This document shows positions 10,106 to 19,071 of a stretch of 64,000 bases of DNA, one piece after another. This DNA is from Pseudoduganella dura (lineage in GTDB: Bacteria > Pseudomonadota > Gammaproteobacteria > Burkholderiales > Burkholderiaceae_D). Positions within the stretch are counted from its first letter, which is position 1, and each line of letters opens with the position of its first letter. The position numbers and the translations under genes are program-made. Below the pieces are notes generated by a model, which saw only the letters and a program-made list of their open reading frames with translations, made no database searches and was not told the origin of the DNA. Location: positions 3,844,001 to 3,908,000 of the forward strand of contig NZ_WNWM01000002.1 of the NCBI RefSeq assembly GCF_009727155.1, read 5' to 3'.

Positions 10106-10417
10106 TTATTTTTGATCGAGGATCCATTTCACGAGCGTGTGCGCATCGGCTTCGCTCACCTGCGGGCTGGGCGGCATCGGGATCGCGCCCCACACGCCCG
10201 CACCGCCCTTGATGACCTTCGTGACCAGTTTCGCTTCGGCATCCTTCTGGCCGGCATACTTCGCGGCCACGTCCCTGTACGAAGGCCCGACCAGCTTGTT
10301 CGCGACCGCATGGCACGCCATGCAGTTCCTGGCCTTCGCCAGGTCGGCATTCGCCAGGGCATGAGTGGATACGGCAGTAGAGCCCAGCAATACGCCGGCA
10401 ATGATGAAGTGTTTCAT
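10106..10417 (-). CDS. Class I cytochrome c, c551/c552-like
   Basis: 103 residues: a 22-residue signal peptide ending THALA, the haem c site CMACH, then GPSYRDVAAKYAGQ, and a distal Met ligand in AIPMPP. It resembles small periplasmic c551/c552 electron carriers. It is a plausible acceptor for the neighbouring molybdenum hydroxylase, which lacks a flavin subunit, though a strong terminator separates the two transcripts. The start at 10417 gives a proper signal peptide; the longer frame does not. Confidence 0.87.
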   Translation of the reverse strand: MKHFIIAGVLLGSTAVSTHALANADLAKARNCMACHAVANKLVGPSYRDVAAKYAGQKDAEAKLVTKVIKGGAGVWGAIPMPPSPQVSEADAHTLVKWILDQK

Positions 10418-10636
10418 GGTGTTCTCCAGATATGGTTCCGGCCGGATTCTAGCCGCCGCACGGAGGTCCGATTCATGCATGGGCGGCACAACTGAAACGA
10501 CAGCGAGCGGTATTGGCGCGTCGACGGCTCGCTGGTAACTTCGGACCAAGGCAGCCATGGCCGGCGTTCATCCGGATGCCAGCATGGCCATGCGCGGCAT
10601 GCTGCCGCAGCCCGGCCTTCGCTGGAGAAGCACACC

Positions 10637-11662
10637 ATGCAGTACAAGAAACTCGGTAACACCGGCATCATCGTGTCGCGCCTCTGCCTGGGAGGCATGA
10701 CGTTCGGAGGAGCGGCAACTCCCCCCTACGACAAGGTCGGCGGACTGTCGCTCCAGGAGACCGATGCGATCATTGGAGAAGCCATCGACCTGGGCATCAA
10801 TTTCATCGACACGGCGGACGTCTACGCCGCCGGCGAATCGGAAAGCCTGCTGGGACAGGTCCTGTCGGGGCGCCGGGAAGATATCGTGCTGGCGACGAAA
10901 TTCCATGCCGCGACGGGCAGGGGCCCCAACGATGCGGGCCAGTCACGTGTGCACCTGATGCGTGCCCTGGAGAACAGCCTGCGCCGTCTGCGCACGGACC
11001 ACGTCGATCTATACCAGGTGCATAACTTCGATGCCCTGACGCCGGTCGAGGAAACGCTGCGCGCACTGGACGACGCGGTATCTGCGGGGAAGATCCGTTA
11101 CATCGGCTGTTCGAACCTGGCGGCATGGCAGGTGGCCCGCGCACTCGGGGTGTCGGCCCTGCGCGGCTGGTCCGCCTATGCTTCCGTGCAGGCTTGCTAT
11201 TCGCTCGCCGTCCGCGACATCGAGCGCGAGATACTGCCGCTGGCGATCGACCAGCAACTGGGCCTGATGGCCTGGAGCCCGCTGGCCGGCGGGCTGCTGT
11301 CCGGGAAATTCGGGCGGGAAGGTGGCACCGATGCCAACGCGAGGAGAATGCACATCGATTTCCCGCCGGTCGATACCGAACATGGATATCGCGTGATCGA
11401 TGCGATCAGGCCGGTCGCGGCGCGGCACGACGCGAGTCCCGCGCGGATCGCCCTGGCCTGGGTGCTGGCGCAAGCCGGGGTGACGTGCGCGATCGTGGGT
11501 GCGCGGCGCGCCGAGCAGTTGCGTGACAACGCCGGGGCGCTGGATATCGTGCTGACCGCTCATGATATGGCGGAACTCGATGCCGCAACCAGGCTGGCGC
11601 CGTCCTATCCTGGCTGGGTGCAGGCGACGACCAATGCCCATCGGGAGAAATTCCTGCGCTGA
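10637..11662 (+). CDS. Aldo/keto reductase
   Basis: 341 residues, an NADPH-dependent aldo/keto reductase TIM barrel. Visible features are NFIDTADVYAAGESE with the catalytic Asp and Tyr, the catalytic Lys in LATKFH, RLRTDHVDLYQVHN and a C-terminal cofactor segment AIVGARRAEQLRDN. GGAGAAG precedes the ATG. It stands alone between the divergent cytochrome gene and the antiporter; the physiological substrate is unknown. Confidence 0.9.
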   Translation: MQYKKLGNTGIIVSRLCLGGMTFGGAATPPYDKVGGLSLQETDAIIGEAIDLGINFIDTADVYAAGESESLLGQVLSGRREDIVLATKFHAATGRGPNDAGQSRVHLMRALENSLRRLRTDHVDLYQVHNFDALTPVEETLRALDDAVSAGKIRYIGCSNLAAWQVARALGVSALRGWSAYASVQACYSLAVRDIEREILPLAIDQQLGLMAWSPLAGGLLSGKFGREGGTDANARRMHIDFPPVDTEHGYRVIDAIRPVAARHDASPARIALAWVLAQAGVTCAIVGARRAEQLRDNAGALDIVLTAHDMAELDAATRLAPSYPGWVQATTNAHREKFLR

Positions 11663-11804
11663 CAGCAATCGCGCTCCTCCGATCCGGCTCCTTTACCCGG
11701 CGCGCAATCGTTGTCGATCGGCTGTGGCGGGCTGGTCATCATTCCTGAATGCCCCTGCCTGCCGATCATCCACGGTCCGCGGCGACCCGACCGCGAACTT
11801 GTCC

Positions 11805-13574
11805 ATGCACGATCTTCTGCTCACGCCCCTGGTGTTCCTTACCGCAGCCGTCCTGCTGGTCCCGCTGGCGCAGCGGCTGGGCCTTGGTTCCGTGCTGGGT
11901 TACCTGATTGCCGGAGCCATGATCGGTCCCTGGGGCCTGGCATTGATTACCCGTATCGACCGGATCAGCCACGTTGCCGAGATCGGCGTGGTGCTGATGC
12001 TGTTCCTCATCGGGCTCGAGTTGCAGCCTGCAAAATTGATCGCGATGCGTGCGCTGGTACTGGGTGGCGGTGCGCTGCAAATGACGGCCTGCAGCGTGGC
12101 GCTGGGCGCAGTCGGATGGCTGCTGGGGATACCCTGGACCGGTGCGTGCGTCGCCGGCATCGCCCTGGCCCTGTCCTCGACGGCCATCGCCGTGCAGAAC
12201 ATGAATGAGCGCTGCATGGAGCACACCCCGGGCGGCAAGGCGGCGTTTGCCATTCTGCTGTTCCAGGACATGGCGGCCATCCCGGTTCTTGTCGCGGTAC
12301 CGTTGCTGGGCGGCGCCGGTGCGGCCAGTTTCAAGTGGCCGTGGGCCCTGGGCGCGGTAGCCGGGGTATTGGTCGTCGGGCGGTATCTCATGCGGCCGGC
12401 GCTGCACCTCATCGCACGCACGGGGCTGCGTGAAATCTTCACGGCATTCGCGCTGCTGCTGGTCCTTGGTATCGCGCAGCTGATGGCGCTTGCCAATCTG
12501 TCGATGGGGCTTGGCGCATTCCTGGCCGGCGTGCTGCTGGCGAGTTCGGAGTATCGCAAGGCGCTGGAGACGGACCTCGAGCCGTTCAAGGGCTTGCTGC
12601 TCGGATTGTTCTTCACGTCCGTCGGCATGTCCGTCAATTTTGGCTTGCTCGCCGACGGCCCCGTGCGCATTGCGTCGCTCACCGTTGCATATGTCGCGCT
12701 GAAGATGGCGCTGCTGTGGCTGACCGCCCGTGCGCTCCCCGTGCCGCCGGTGCAGAGGTGGCCGTTCGCAGGGGTGTTGGCGCAAGGAAGCGAGTTTGCG
12801 TTCGTCGTGCTGGCCGTGGCGGCCACGGCGGGTTTGTTATCGGCAGCATGGCAAGAAACCCTGGTGCTGGTGGTGGCCGTGTCCATGGCGTTGACGCCAC
12901 TCGGGGTGGCAGGCGGGGAGTGGTTGAGCCGACGACAACACGCACAGGCACTACCGCCACCCGATGCGATCGACCCGGATGGTGCCAGGGTCATCATTGC
13001 GGGCTTCGGCCGGGTAGGGCAGATCGCCGGTCGCATGCTGGCCGCGTCCGGCATCGGCATGACCGTGCTGGACAACGACCCGGACCTGATCGACATGCTG
13101 CGCAACTACGGCATGCGGGTATTCTATGGCGATGCCACCCGCCTGGATTTGCTGCGCAGTGCGGAAGCCGACAAGGCAGTTCTCCTGATCAATGCAATCG
13201 ACAACACCGAGAGCAGCCTGCGCCTGACCGATCTGGTACGCGAACATTTTCCGCATTTGAAGATGATCGCCAGGGCACGCAACGTGGCGCACCTGTTCGA
13301 ACTGCGCGAGCGGGGCGTGGACATCATCGAGCGCGAGACATTCGAATCGGCACTGCTGATCGGACAGCGGGCCCTGGAGCAATTGGGGCTGGATGCCGCC
13401 GGGGCCGTGCGCGCAAAGGAGGTCTTCCGTTCGCATAACCTCGACACGCTCGAGGCGATGTTCCCGCTCCATCATGACGAAGGTTCGCTGGTATCGGCGG
13501 AGCGCGAGGCCCGGCAGGAACTGGCGCAATCACTCGAACATGACCGGCGCAGCATCGAACGCACGCAGACGTGA
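11805..13574 (+). CDS. Kef-type (CPA2) monovalent cation:proton antiporter
   Basis: 589 residues. A multi-span Na/H-exchanger domain (about residues 1-380) starts LLLTPLVFLTAAVLLVPLA and includes the family segment LFLIGLEL; a cytosolic RCK/TrkA-N domain follows with VIIAGFGRVGQIAGRML. It probably exports K+ in exchange for H+, gated by the nucleotide-binding RCK domain, as KefB/KefC do. No ancillary KefF/KefG gene is adjacent. The ATG at 11805 is placed at the first hydrophobic span; no strong ribosome site is seen and the frame is open further upstream, so the start is uncertain. Confidence 0.87.
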   Translation: MHDLLLTPLVFLTAAVLLVPLAQRLGLGSVLGYLIAGAMIGPWGLALITRIDRISHVAEIGVVLMLFLIGLELQPAKLIAMRALVLGGGALQMTACSVALGAVGWLLGIPWTGACVAGIALALSSTAIAVQNMNERCMEHTPGGKAAFAILLFQDMAAIPVLVAVPLLGGAGAASFKWPWALGAVAGVLVVGRYLMRPALHLIARTGLREIFTAFALLLVLGIAQLMALANLSMGLGAFLAGVLLASSEYRKALETDLEPFKGLLLGLFFTSVGMSVNFGLLADGPVRIASLTVAYVALKMALLWLTARALPVPPVQRWPFAGVLAQGSEFAFVVLAVAATAGLLSAAWQETLVLVVAVSMALTPLGVAGGEWLSRRQHAQALPPPDAIDPDGARVIIAGFGRVGQIAGRMLAASGIGMTVLDNDPDLIDMLRNYGMRVFYGDATRLDLLRSAEADKAVLLINAIDNTESSLRLTDLVREHFPHLKMIARARNVAHLFELRERGVDIIERETFESALLIGQRALEQLGLDAAGAVRAKEVFRSHNLDTLEAMFPLHHDEGSLVSAEREARQELAQSLEHDRRSIERTQT

Positions 13575-13776
13575 ATCGGTGTCCGCTTGCATTGCGTGTA
13601 CAGCCATATTGATGCCTCCAGGGAAAAACTATAAGGAGCTCCTGCTGTATTGTCGTACTTGATGGGGCAGGTTACCTTTTGCTGGCTGGCTTCGCTCGTA
13701 GGTCCGGAAGCGCTCCGACGTGTCATCGGATTAACGAGCGGAGCAAGCCCATCGCAAAACTACCTGATCGAGACCC

Positions 13777-14796
13777 ATGAAAAACAGCACACACATCCTT
13801 TCCGCCTTGTCGCTCGCCGCTGCCCAGATGGCGCATGCGGCCGAACCTGTCCCGATTCCCGAGCACCGCGTCGAAGCGTTTCTGAAGGCGCTGAACGGCG
13901 GTGGCGGCAAGCCGATCGAGCAGCTGCCGCCCAATGAAGCGCGCCAGGTGCTCGTCGGCGCCCAGGCTTCGGTGCCGACCGATCTGTCGTCGGTGGAAGT
14001 AACCAACAGGACGATCACCCAGGATGGCCAGAAGGTCGAGCTGACGATCATGCGCCCGCGCGGCGCGAAGGCCGACGTGCCGGTGTTCATGTTCTTCCAT
14101 GGCGGCGGTTGGGTGCTGGGCGACTTCCCGACCCACTCGCGTCTCGTGCGCGACCTGGTGAACCACTCCGGCGCGGCCGCGGTATTCGTGAACTACACGC
14201 CTTCGCCGGAGGCCCAGTACGGGACCGCGATCAACCAGGCGTATGCCGCCACGAAATGGGTCGCGGCACACGGCCAGGAAATCAAGGTCGACGGGACGCG
14301 CCTGGCGGTCGCCGGCAATAGCGTGGGCGGCAATATGGCGGCCGTGGTGAGCCTGATGGCCAAGCAGAAGGGGCAGCCGAAGATCCGCTTCCAGGCACTG
14401 CTGTGGCCGGTGACCGATGCGAATTTCGACACCGGCTCGTACAAGCAGTTCGAGAACGGCTACTTCCTGACCAAGGGCATGATGAAATGGTTCTGGGACA
14501 GCTACACGAAAGATGCGGCGAAGCGGGCGGAGATCACCGCCTCGCCGCTGCGTGCGACGAAAGCCCAATTGCAGGGCCTGCCCCCGGCACTGATCCAGAC
14601 CGCCGAACTGGACGTGCTGCGCGACGAAGGCGAGGCATATGGCCGCAAGCTCGATGCCGCCGGCGTCGATGTCACGGTCACGCGCTACAACGGGCTGATC
14701 CATGACTATGGCCTGCTCAATGCCCTGGCGACGGTACCCGCGGTTGAATCGGCCATGCGTCAGGCGGGCGGCGAACTGGCCAGGCACCTGAAGTAA
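13777..14796 (+). CDS. Secreted alpha/beta-hydrolase, hormone-sensitive-lipase type
   Basis: 339 residues. A signal peptide (about 1-20, ending QMAHA) precedes an alpha/beta-hydrolase_3 domain. The oxyanion motif is HGGGW, the nucleophile Ser is in GNSVGGNMA, and the Asp and His follow in ELDVLRDEGEAY and IHDYGLLN. These features define the family IV esterase/lipase group, acting on short acyl esters. It is likely periplasmic or exported. It lies 200 bases after the antiporter. Confidence 0.87.
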   Translation: MKNSTHILSALSLAAAQMAHAAEPVPIPEHRVEAFLKALNGGGGKPIEQLPPNEARQVLVGAQASVPTDLSSVEVTNRTITQDGQKVELTIMRPRGAKADVPVFMFFHGGGWVLGDFPTHSRLVRDLVNHSGAAAVFVNYTPSPEAQYGTAINQAYAATKWVAAHGQEIKVDGTRLAVAGNSVGGNMAAVVSLMAKQKGQPKIRFQALLWPVTDANFDTGSYKQFENGYFLTKGMMKWFWDSYTKDAAKRAEITASPLRATKAQLQGLPPALIQTAELDVLRDEGEAYGRKLDAAGVDVTVTRYNGLIHDYGLLNALATVPAVESAMRQAGGELARHLK

Positions 14797-14895
14797 TCAC
14801 CGTATGGCAACGCTATGCCGCCGCGCTCATGCGGCGCCATGGGCAGCGTTGCCGCGCTCCGGCAAACAGTTGCTTACCGAACGAGAGGATCATCC

Positions 14896-15305
14896 ATGCA
14901 GCATCAAGACACCACGCCCGTGCAGATTGCCGAGCTATTCTTTTCGCACTGGAACCATAACCGTATCGACGAGGCCCTGCTGATGCTGGCCGACGATGTC
15001 CTGTACGACAACGTGCCCTTTCCCGATATCGTCGGGCGCGACGCGGTGGGCGCCTTCCATCGCGGCTTTGGCGTCGGCACCGAGTTCCTGCTGGACTGGA
15101 AGGTGACGCATATCGCCGCGGCTGGCAATGTCGTCCTGAACGAGCGTATCGACATCTTCCGTCATCGCGACGGGGGGCCATCACACTGCCCGTGATGGGA
15201 ACAATCACCGTGAAGGACGGGCGGATCACGGTGTGGCGCGACTACTTTGACCCGGCGGACTTCGACAGGCAGCTGGCAAGGATCCGCGGCGCGGCCACGG
15301 CCTAG
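14896..15305 (+). pseudogene. SnoaL / limonene-epoxide-hydrolase-like protein, frameshifted
   Basis: The ATG at 14896 follows GAGAGG. The first frame gives a normal SnoaL-like (NTF2 fold) start, LFFSHWNHNRIDEALLMLAD, and runs to a stop at 15193-15195. The conserved tail is in another frame: ITLPVMGTITVKDGRIT then WRDYFDPADF, ending at 15305. The switch falls at a run of six G (15171-15176); one extra G would restore a 136-residue protein reading RDGGAITLPVMG. It is either a real single-base loss or a sequencing error. The family includes epoxide hydrolases and isomerases; the role here is unknown. Confidence 0.75.
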
Positions 15306-15325
15306 CCGGCGTGCGGGCCGGCCCA

Positions 15326-16249
15326 TCAGCTGGCCAGGAAGCGTTGCGCCAGGTTCTGCAGGCGGAACTGTTCCGTGACGAAATCGACAAACGCGCGCGT
15401 TTTTGCCGGCATCAGTTTCTGGCTCGTGAAGTACAGCGAGATCGCGCCCGCCTCCTCGTGCCAGCCGGGGAGCACCCGCACCAGCTCACCGGTTTCGAGA
15501 TGGTGCATCACGTGGGGCATGGCCATCAGGCCGATCCCCATGTGCATCAGCACGCCGCGCACGAGCGCATCGGGATCGTTGACGGTCATGACGGCGCGCT
15601 GTTCGCCGGCCTGCGTTTCGCCGGCATCGTTCCGGAACATGCGCCGGACGACGCGGCCGCTGAACACGGAGCGCATCACCACGCCTTCATGCTCGATCAG
15701 ATCGGCCGGCCTTGCCGGCGCCGTGCGGCCGCGCATGAACTGCGGCGTGGCGACTGCCACGATGTGCAGCCGCGACAGCTCGCGTGCGACGACGCCCGGC
15801 GGCAGGTCGAAGCCGCCGCCCACGGCCGCGTCGAAACCGTCGCGTATCAGGTCGACCTGCCGGTTGTCGAAATGCCAGTCGGGCACCACCGCAGGATAGC
15901 GCTGGACGAAGGCCGGCATCATCGGCAGCAGGAAGTCGGTGCCGAAGCGGTGCGCGGCGTTCAGTTTCAGCACCCCGGCCGGCTGGCCCGCCTTGGCTGT
16001 CACTTCGGCGATCGCACCCTGGATGCTGTCCAGGCCGCCCGATACGGCCTGCAGGAAGCGTTCTCCCGCTTCCGTCAGCGTCAGGCCGCGGGTGCTGCGC
16101 TGGAACAGGCGCACACCGAGGTTGCGTTCCAGTTGGGCCACGTTGCGGCTCACCGCCGCAGGCGTCAATGCCAGCCGGCGCGCCGCGGCCGAAAAGCTCG
16201 CCGACTCGGCGCTGCGGACGAAGGACTCCAGGTTCGACAGGGTTTCCAC
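15326..16249 (-). CDS. LysR-family transcriptional regulator
   Basis: 307 residues with an N-terminal helix-turn-helix (SFSAAARRLALTPAAVSRNV, about 17-36) and a LysR effector domain. The start is a GTG at 16249 with a weak upstream site. It is divergent from the SDR and NADP-reductase pair at 16361-17748 across about 110 bp, the standard arrangement for a LysR protein and its target operon. A repeated CTTGAAA core occurs in that gap (about 16269 and 16302) and may be part of its operator. Confidence 0.88.
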   Translation of the reverse strand: METLSNLESFVRSAESASFSAAARRLALTPAAVSRNVAQLERNLGVRLFQRSTRGLTLTEAGERFLQAVSGGLDSIQGAIAEVTAKAGQPAGVLKLNAAHRFGTDFLLPMMPAFVQRYPAVVPDWHFDNRQVDLIRDGFDAAVGGGFDLPPGVVARELSRLHIVAVATPQFMRGRTAPARPADLIEHEGVVMRSVFSGRVVRRMFRNDAGETQAGEQRAVMTVNDPDALVRGVLMHMGIGLMAMPHVMHHLETGELVRVLPGWHEEAGAISLYFTSQKLMPAKTRAFVDFVTEQFRLQNLAQRFLAS

Positions 16250-16360
16250 GGTTCGCTTTCAACGTTTGCTTGAAACTGATTATAGATGGCTCAGAGTACC
16301 GCTTGAAAGAGCAAGAATCCATACTTCTCTCATCAACCAACCACTTCGAAAGGAAATATC

Positions 16361-17110
16361 ATGGACACGTCCCGCAAACTGCAAGGCAAGATCGCCATCG
16401 TCACCGGCGGCAGCCGCTCGATCGGCGCAGCGATCGCCCGGCGCCTGGCCGCCGACGGCGCCACCGTCGCCATCACCTACAACGCGTCGCCCGACCGCGC
16501 CAACGAAGTCGTCGCGGCCATCGAAGCGGCGGGCGGCAAGGCGATCGCCCTGCAGGCCGATGCCGGCAACCCGCAGGCCGTACGCGCCGCGGTGAACGGG
16601 GTCGCCGAACGCTTCGGTCACATCGACATTCTCGTCAACAACGCCGGCATCAGCGTGCTGGGCGCACCGGCGGACATCGCCTTCGAGGACTTCGAACGTA
16701 TCCTGGCCGTGAACGTCACCGGCGTGTTCGTCGCCACGCAGGCAGCGCTGCGGCACATGGGCCAGGGCGGTCGCATCATCCACATCGGCAGCTCGATGGT
16801 GCAGTACGCGGCATTCCCGACCGCCTCCGCCTACACGCTGACGAAGGGCGCCGTGACCGGCTTCACGCGCGGCCTCGTGCGCGACCTGGGGCCGAAGGGC
16901 ATCACCGTCAACACGGTGCACCCCGGCCCCACCGACAGCGACATGAACCCGGCCGACGGCGCAGTTGCCGATTTCGTCAAGCCCGGCATCGCGGTCGGCC
17001 GCTACGGCGAAGGGCGCGACATCGCCGCCGCGGTCAGCTACCTGGCCTCCGACGAAGCTTCATTCGTCAGCGGCGCCGAGCTGCTGGTCGACGGCGGCTT
17101 CACGGCCTGA
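16361..17110 (+). CDS. SDR-family oxidoreductase
   Basis: 249 residues, a classical SDR. It shows the cofactor loop TGGSRSIGAAIARRLA, NNAG, the catalytic Ser in HIGSSM and Tyr-x3-Lys in YTLTKGA, and the end GAELLVDGGF, close to 3-oxoacyl-reductase-like enzymes. It heads a two-gene operon with the NADP-binding gene 26 bases downstream and is divergent from the LysR regulator. The substrate is unknown. Confidence 0.9.
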   Translation: MDTSRKLQGKIAIVTGGSRSIGAAIARRLAADGATVAITYNASPDRANEVVAAIEAAGGKAIALQADAGNPQAVRAAVNGVAERFGHIDILVNNAGISVLGAPADIAFEDFERILAVNVTGVFVATQAALRHMGQGGRIIHIGSSMVQYAAFPTASAYTLTKGAVTGFTRGLVRDLGPKGITVNTVHPGPTDSDMNPADGAVADFVKPGIAVGRYGEGRDIAAAVSYLASDEASFVSGAELLVDGGFTA

Positions 17111-17136
17111 TCCCTTTTTAGATCGAGGAGAACAGC

Positions 17137-17748
17137 ATGAAGATCGGAATCATCGGTGCCGGCGCGATCGGCACGGCCATTGCCCGCGCGCTCGCCAACG
17201 CCGGCATCGACGCCATCATCGCCAACCGTCGCGGCCCCGACTCGCTGGCGGCGCTGGAAGGCGAACTCGGTCCGCATATCCGTGCCGCGACGGTGCGCGA
17301 GGCCGCCAGTGCCGACATCGTCTTCCTGGCCGTGAACTGGTCGAAAATCCCGGATGCCGTGCGCGAACTGGGGCCGTGGGGCGGTCGCATCGTCATCGAT
17401 GCCAACAATCCCATCGAGGCCCCGACATTCCGCCCGTTCGACCTGGGCGGGCGTGCATCCAGCGAAGTAGTGGCCGACCTGCTTCCTGGCGCCCGCCTGG
17501 TCAAGGCGTTCAACCACCTGCCGCCGGCATTGTTGGCCAGCGACCCGCGGGCGGAAGGCGGGCGGCGTGTGCTGTTCGTGGCCGGTGACAACGGGGAGGC
17601 GAAGGCCGAGGTACTGGAGCTGATCGAACGGATGGGCTTCTTCGGCATCGATCTGGGTACACTGGGGGGCGGTGGGCGCCTGTCGCAATTTCCCGGTGGG
17701 CCGCTGCCATCGTTGAATCTCGTGAAGTTCGACAAGGTTGCCGTGTAA
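17137..17748 (+). CDS. NADPH-dependent F420-reductase-like / NAD(P)-binding protein
   Basis: 203 residues starting with a Rossmann motif GIIGAGAIGTAIARAL and containing DIVFLAVNW, VIDANNPIEAP and RLVKAFNHLPP. This is the F420_oxidored / NADP oxidoreductase coenzyme F420-dependent family as found in many bacteria that lack F420. GAGGAG precedes the ATG. It probably works with the SDR before it. Confidence 0.85.
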   Translation: MKIGIIGAGAIGTAIARALANAGIDAIIANRRGPDSLAALEGELGPHIRAATVREAASADIVFLAVNWSKIPDAVRELGPWGGRIVIDANNPIEAPTFRPFDLGGRASSEVVADLLPGARLVKAFNHLPPALLASDPRAEGGRRVLFVAGDNGEAKAEVLELIERMGFFGIDLGTLGGGGRLSQFPGGPLPSLNLVKFDKVAV

Positions 17749-17990
17749 CTCTGGCCGCGTTGTGTCGCCCAGCTGCCTGGACTGGGGATCAAGAAGAGGC
17801 GCCACCAGCGAAGCACCAGGATTTTCCGGCTATCGCGGCAGACTTCGCGTGACGTATTGGCGCTCGCATGAGAGCGGGCCAAAGAATTCAGCACCAGTGG
17901 CCTGATTTTGTTTTTGGTATCTCAAGCGTTTCCGCACGACGCTGAGTGGCATTCCGGCTTTTTCTGTAATGGTGTGTTGGAGGAACGTGG

Positions 17991-18176
17991 ATGGAACGTC
18001 TGCTGGTGGATTTTGTTGGCCCGATCAAGCTTGCTGTCGAAGTGCTGCATTACCGCAGCCCGGTGTTGACAGTCGACGATGCACGGCGGCTCAGCATTTT
18101 ATATAGCGACGAGCGTCGCTGGCATCACAGGATGCTGAACCGGCTGCTTCACAAGCTGGTCGATTTCACCGATTGA
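17991..18176 (+). CDS. Small protein of unknown function (61 aa)
   Basis: A short frame preceded by a strong ribosome site, GGAGGAACGTGG, next to the ATG. The product starts MERLLVDFVGPIKLAVEVLH and ends with a basic segment, RRWHHRMLNRLLHKL. I do not recognise it. It sits in an otherwise empty stretch (17749-18226) at the edge of the island. Confidence 0.4.
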   Translation: MERLLVDFVGPIKLAVEVLHYRSPVLTVDDARRLSILYSDERRWHHRMLNRLLHKLVDFTD

Positions 18177-18221
18177 TTTCGGGTAGGGATGTGCAGCGCT
18201 GATTGCGATTCCCATCGCCGG

Positions 18222-18312
18222 ACAACAAAAAACCCGCTACGCCTGGAGGCATGCGGGTTTCTGGATGCTGCTGGACTTCTTCGTATTCGTTCGTGGTGCG
18301 GGAACCGGAATC
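18222..18312. repeat. Left attachment-site repeat (copy of tRNA-Leu 3' end and its terminator)
   Basis: This 91-bp stretch matches 35005-35097 in the same order. A CAACAAAAAACCCGC hairpin lies at one end, then a variable middle, then GTGGTGCGGGAACCGGAATC (18293-18312), which differs from the tRNA end by one missing base. It is the expected scar of tRNA-targeted integration. The homology stops at 18312. Confidence 0.72.
18227..18259 (-). terminator. Terminator copy in the left att repeat
   Basis: On the minus strand, AACCCGC pairs with GCGGG and is followed by a T-run (plus-strand A at 18227-18232). It is a diverged copy of the tRNA-Leu terminator at 35009-35045. Confidence 0.65.
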
Positions 18313-18369
18313 ATAAATGCGTTTGAAGGCCGCATATTTGCTGGATCTACGGTTATGGATCAGAAAACA

Positions 18370-18388
18370 TACCAACAGACATACCAAC
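18370..18388 (+). promoter_or_regulatory. Candidate integrase arm-binding sites, left end
   Basis: TACCAAC occurs at 18370-18376 and 18382-18388, start-to-start 12 bp, 58 bp inside the left att core. The same motif at the same 12-bp pitch occurs inside the right end at 34945 and 34957. Paired short direct repeats flanking the core are typical of tyrosine-integrase arm sites. Confidence 0.5.
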
Positions 18389-18487
18389 AAAATCTAGGGC
18401 TGCCCTCGGCTGGATCGTGTCAGATGCTGATCTGATATCGCACTCTAGTCCTGCGGCCGAGTGTCTTGCGGCGAGGTGGGGGTCTTC

Positions 18488-18766
18488 TCAAATTGAGGAG
18501 ACTGGCTGAGTTAGCCTGGTGAGCACGTGCGATAGCAAGCTTGCATCGTAGATTACAGGCCGGGGCAAGAGAGTATGCAACTTCGATCTCCTGGCTCTCT
18601 GGCTTCCGAAAACTCGTTCGATTACCTCCCGTGGCATCCCTTCCAGCTCGAGCAAATGCCGACCGGCGGAGTACCCGTGCGCACTCTGAATTGTGATTGC
18701 TGCCTCAACAAGTGCGGCTCCTATGAAGTCTGAGCGGCGGCAGGTCAAAAGATCGTAATCTTGCAT
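18488..18766 (-). CDS. Hypothetical protein (92 aa)
   Basis: The ATG at 18766 follows GGAGGGCAC closely, so a real start is likely. The product starts MQDYDLLTCRRSDFIGAALV and ends LLSHVLTRLTQPVSSI. No family recognised. It is the gene nearest the left end of the island and reads outward. Confidence 0.5.
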   Translation of the reverse strand: MQDYDLLTCRRSDFIGAALVEAAITIQSAHGYSAGRHLLELEGMPREVIERVFGSQRARRSKLHTLLPRPVIYDASLLSHVLTRLTQPVSSI

Positions 18767-18906
18767 GTGCCCTCCTGCATTCACTATAGCTGGCTCTTGA
18801 TGGCTTTGTGAGCTATTTTGCATTGCAATAAAATCCGACAAATTAATAGCCTTGAGTTGTGTTCTACAGCGATGCGATCACGCCTGAAGGGAGCAGAAAA
18901 TCCCCA

Positions 18907-18969
18907 AAGGGCGCAAAGGGAGCACAGTTTTTTGTGTGTACCCTTCGGCGCTCTTTTTGCACCCTTCGA
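18907..18969 (+). repeat. Structured hairpin repeat, copy A
   Basis: Arms 18909-18925 and 18948-18964 pair with several G-T wobbles and one mismatch, around a 22-base loop with a T6 run. It belongs with copies at 29653-29703 and 32534-32591: all share AAGGGxGCxAAGGG, then a T6-7 run, then TGTG and CTCTT. See findings. Confidence 0.6.
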
Positions 18970-19071
18970 CATGTACTGCTCTAGCTCTACAACAATTTCT
19001 TCCATTGTGCGGTGCAGCAGGATGGAAGCTGTAGCAGGCAATACGCCTAAGAGGCGTCAGCCGCGTTGCTT

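Noticed and set aside
18784..19041. 85-residue frame on the minus strand at hairpin copy A
   Set aside because: Most of it is the hairpin repeat; no ribosome site and no conservation evidence.
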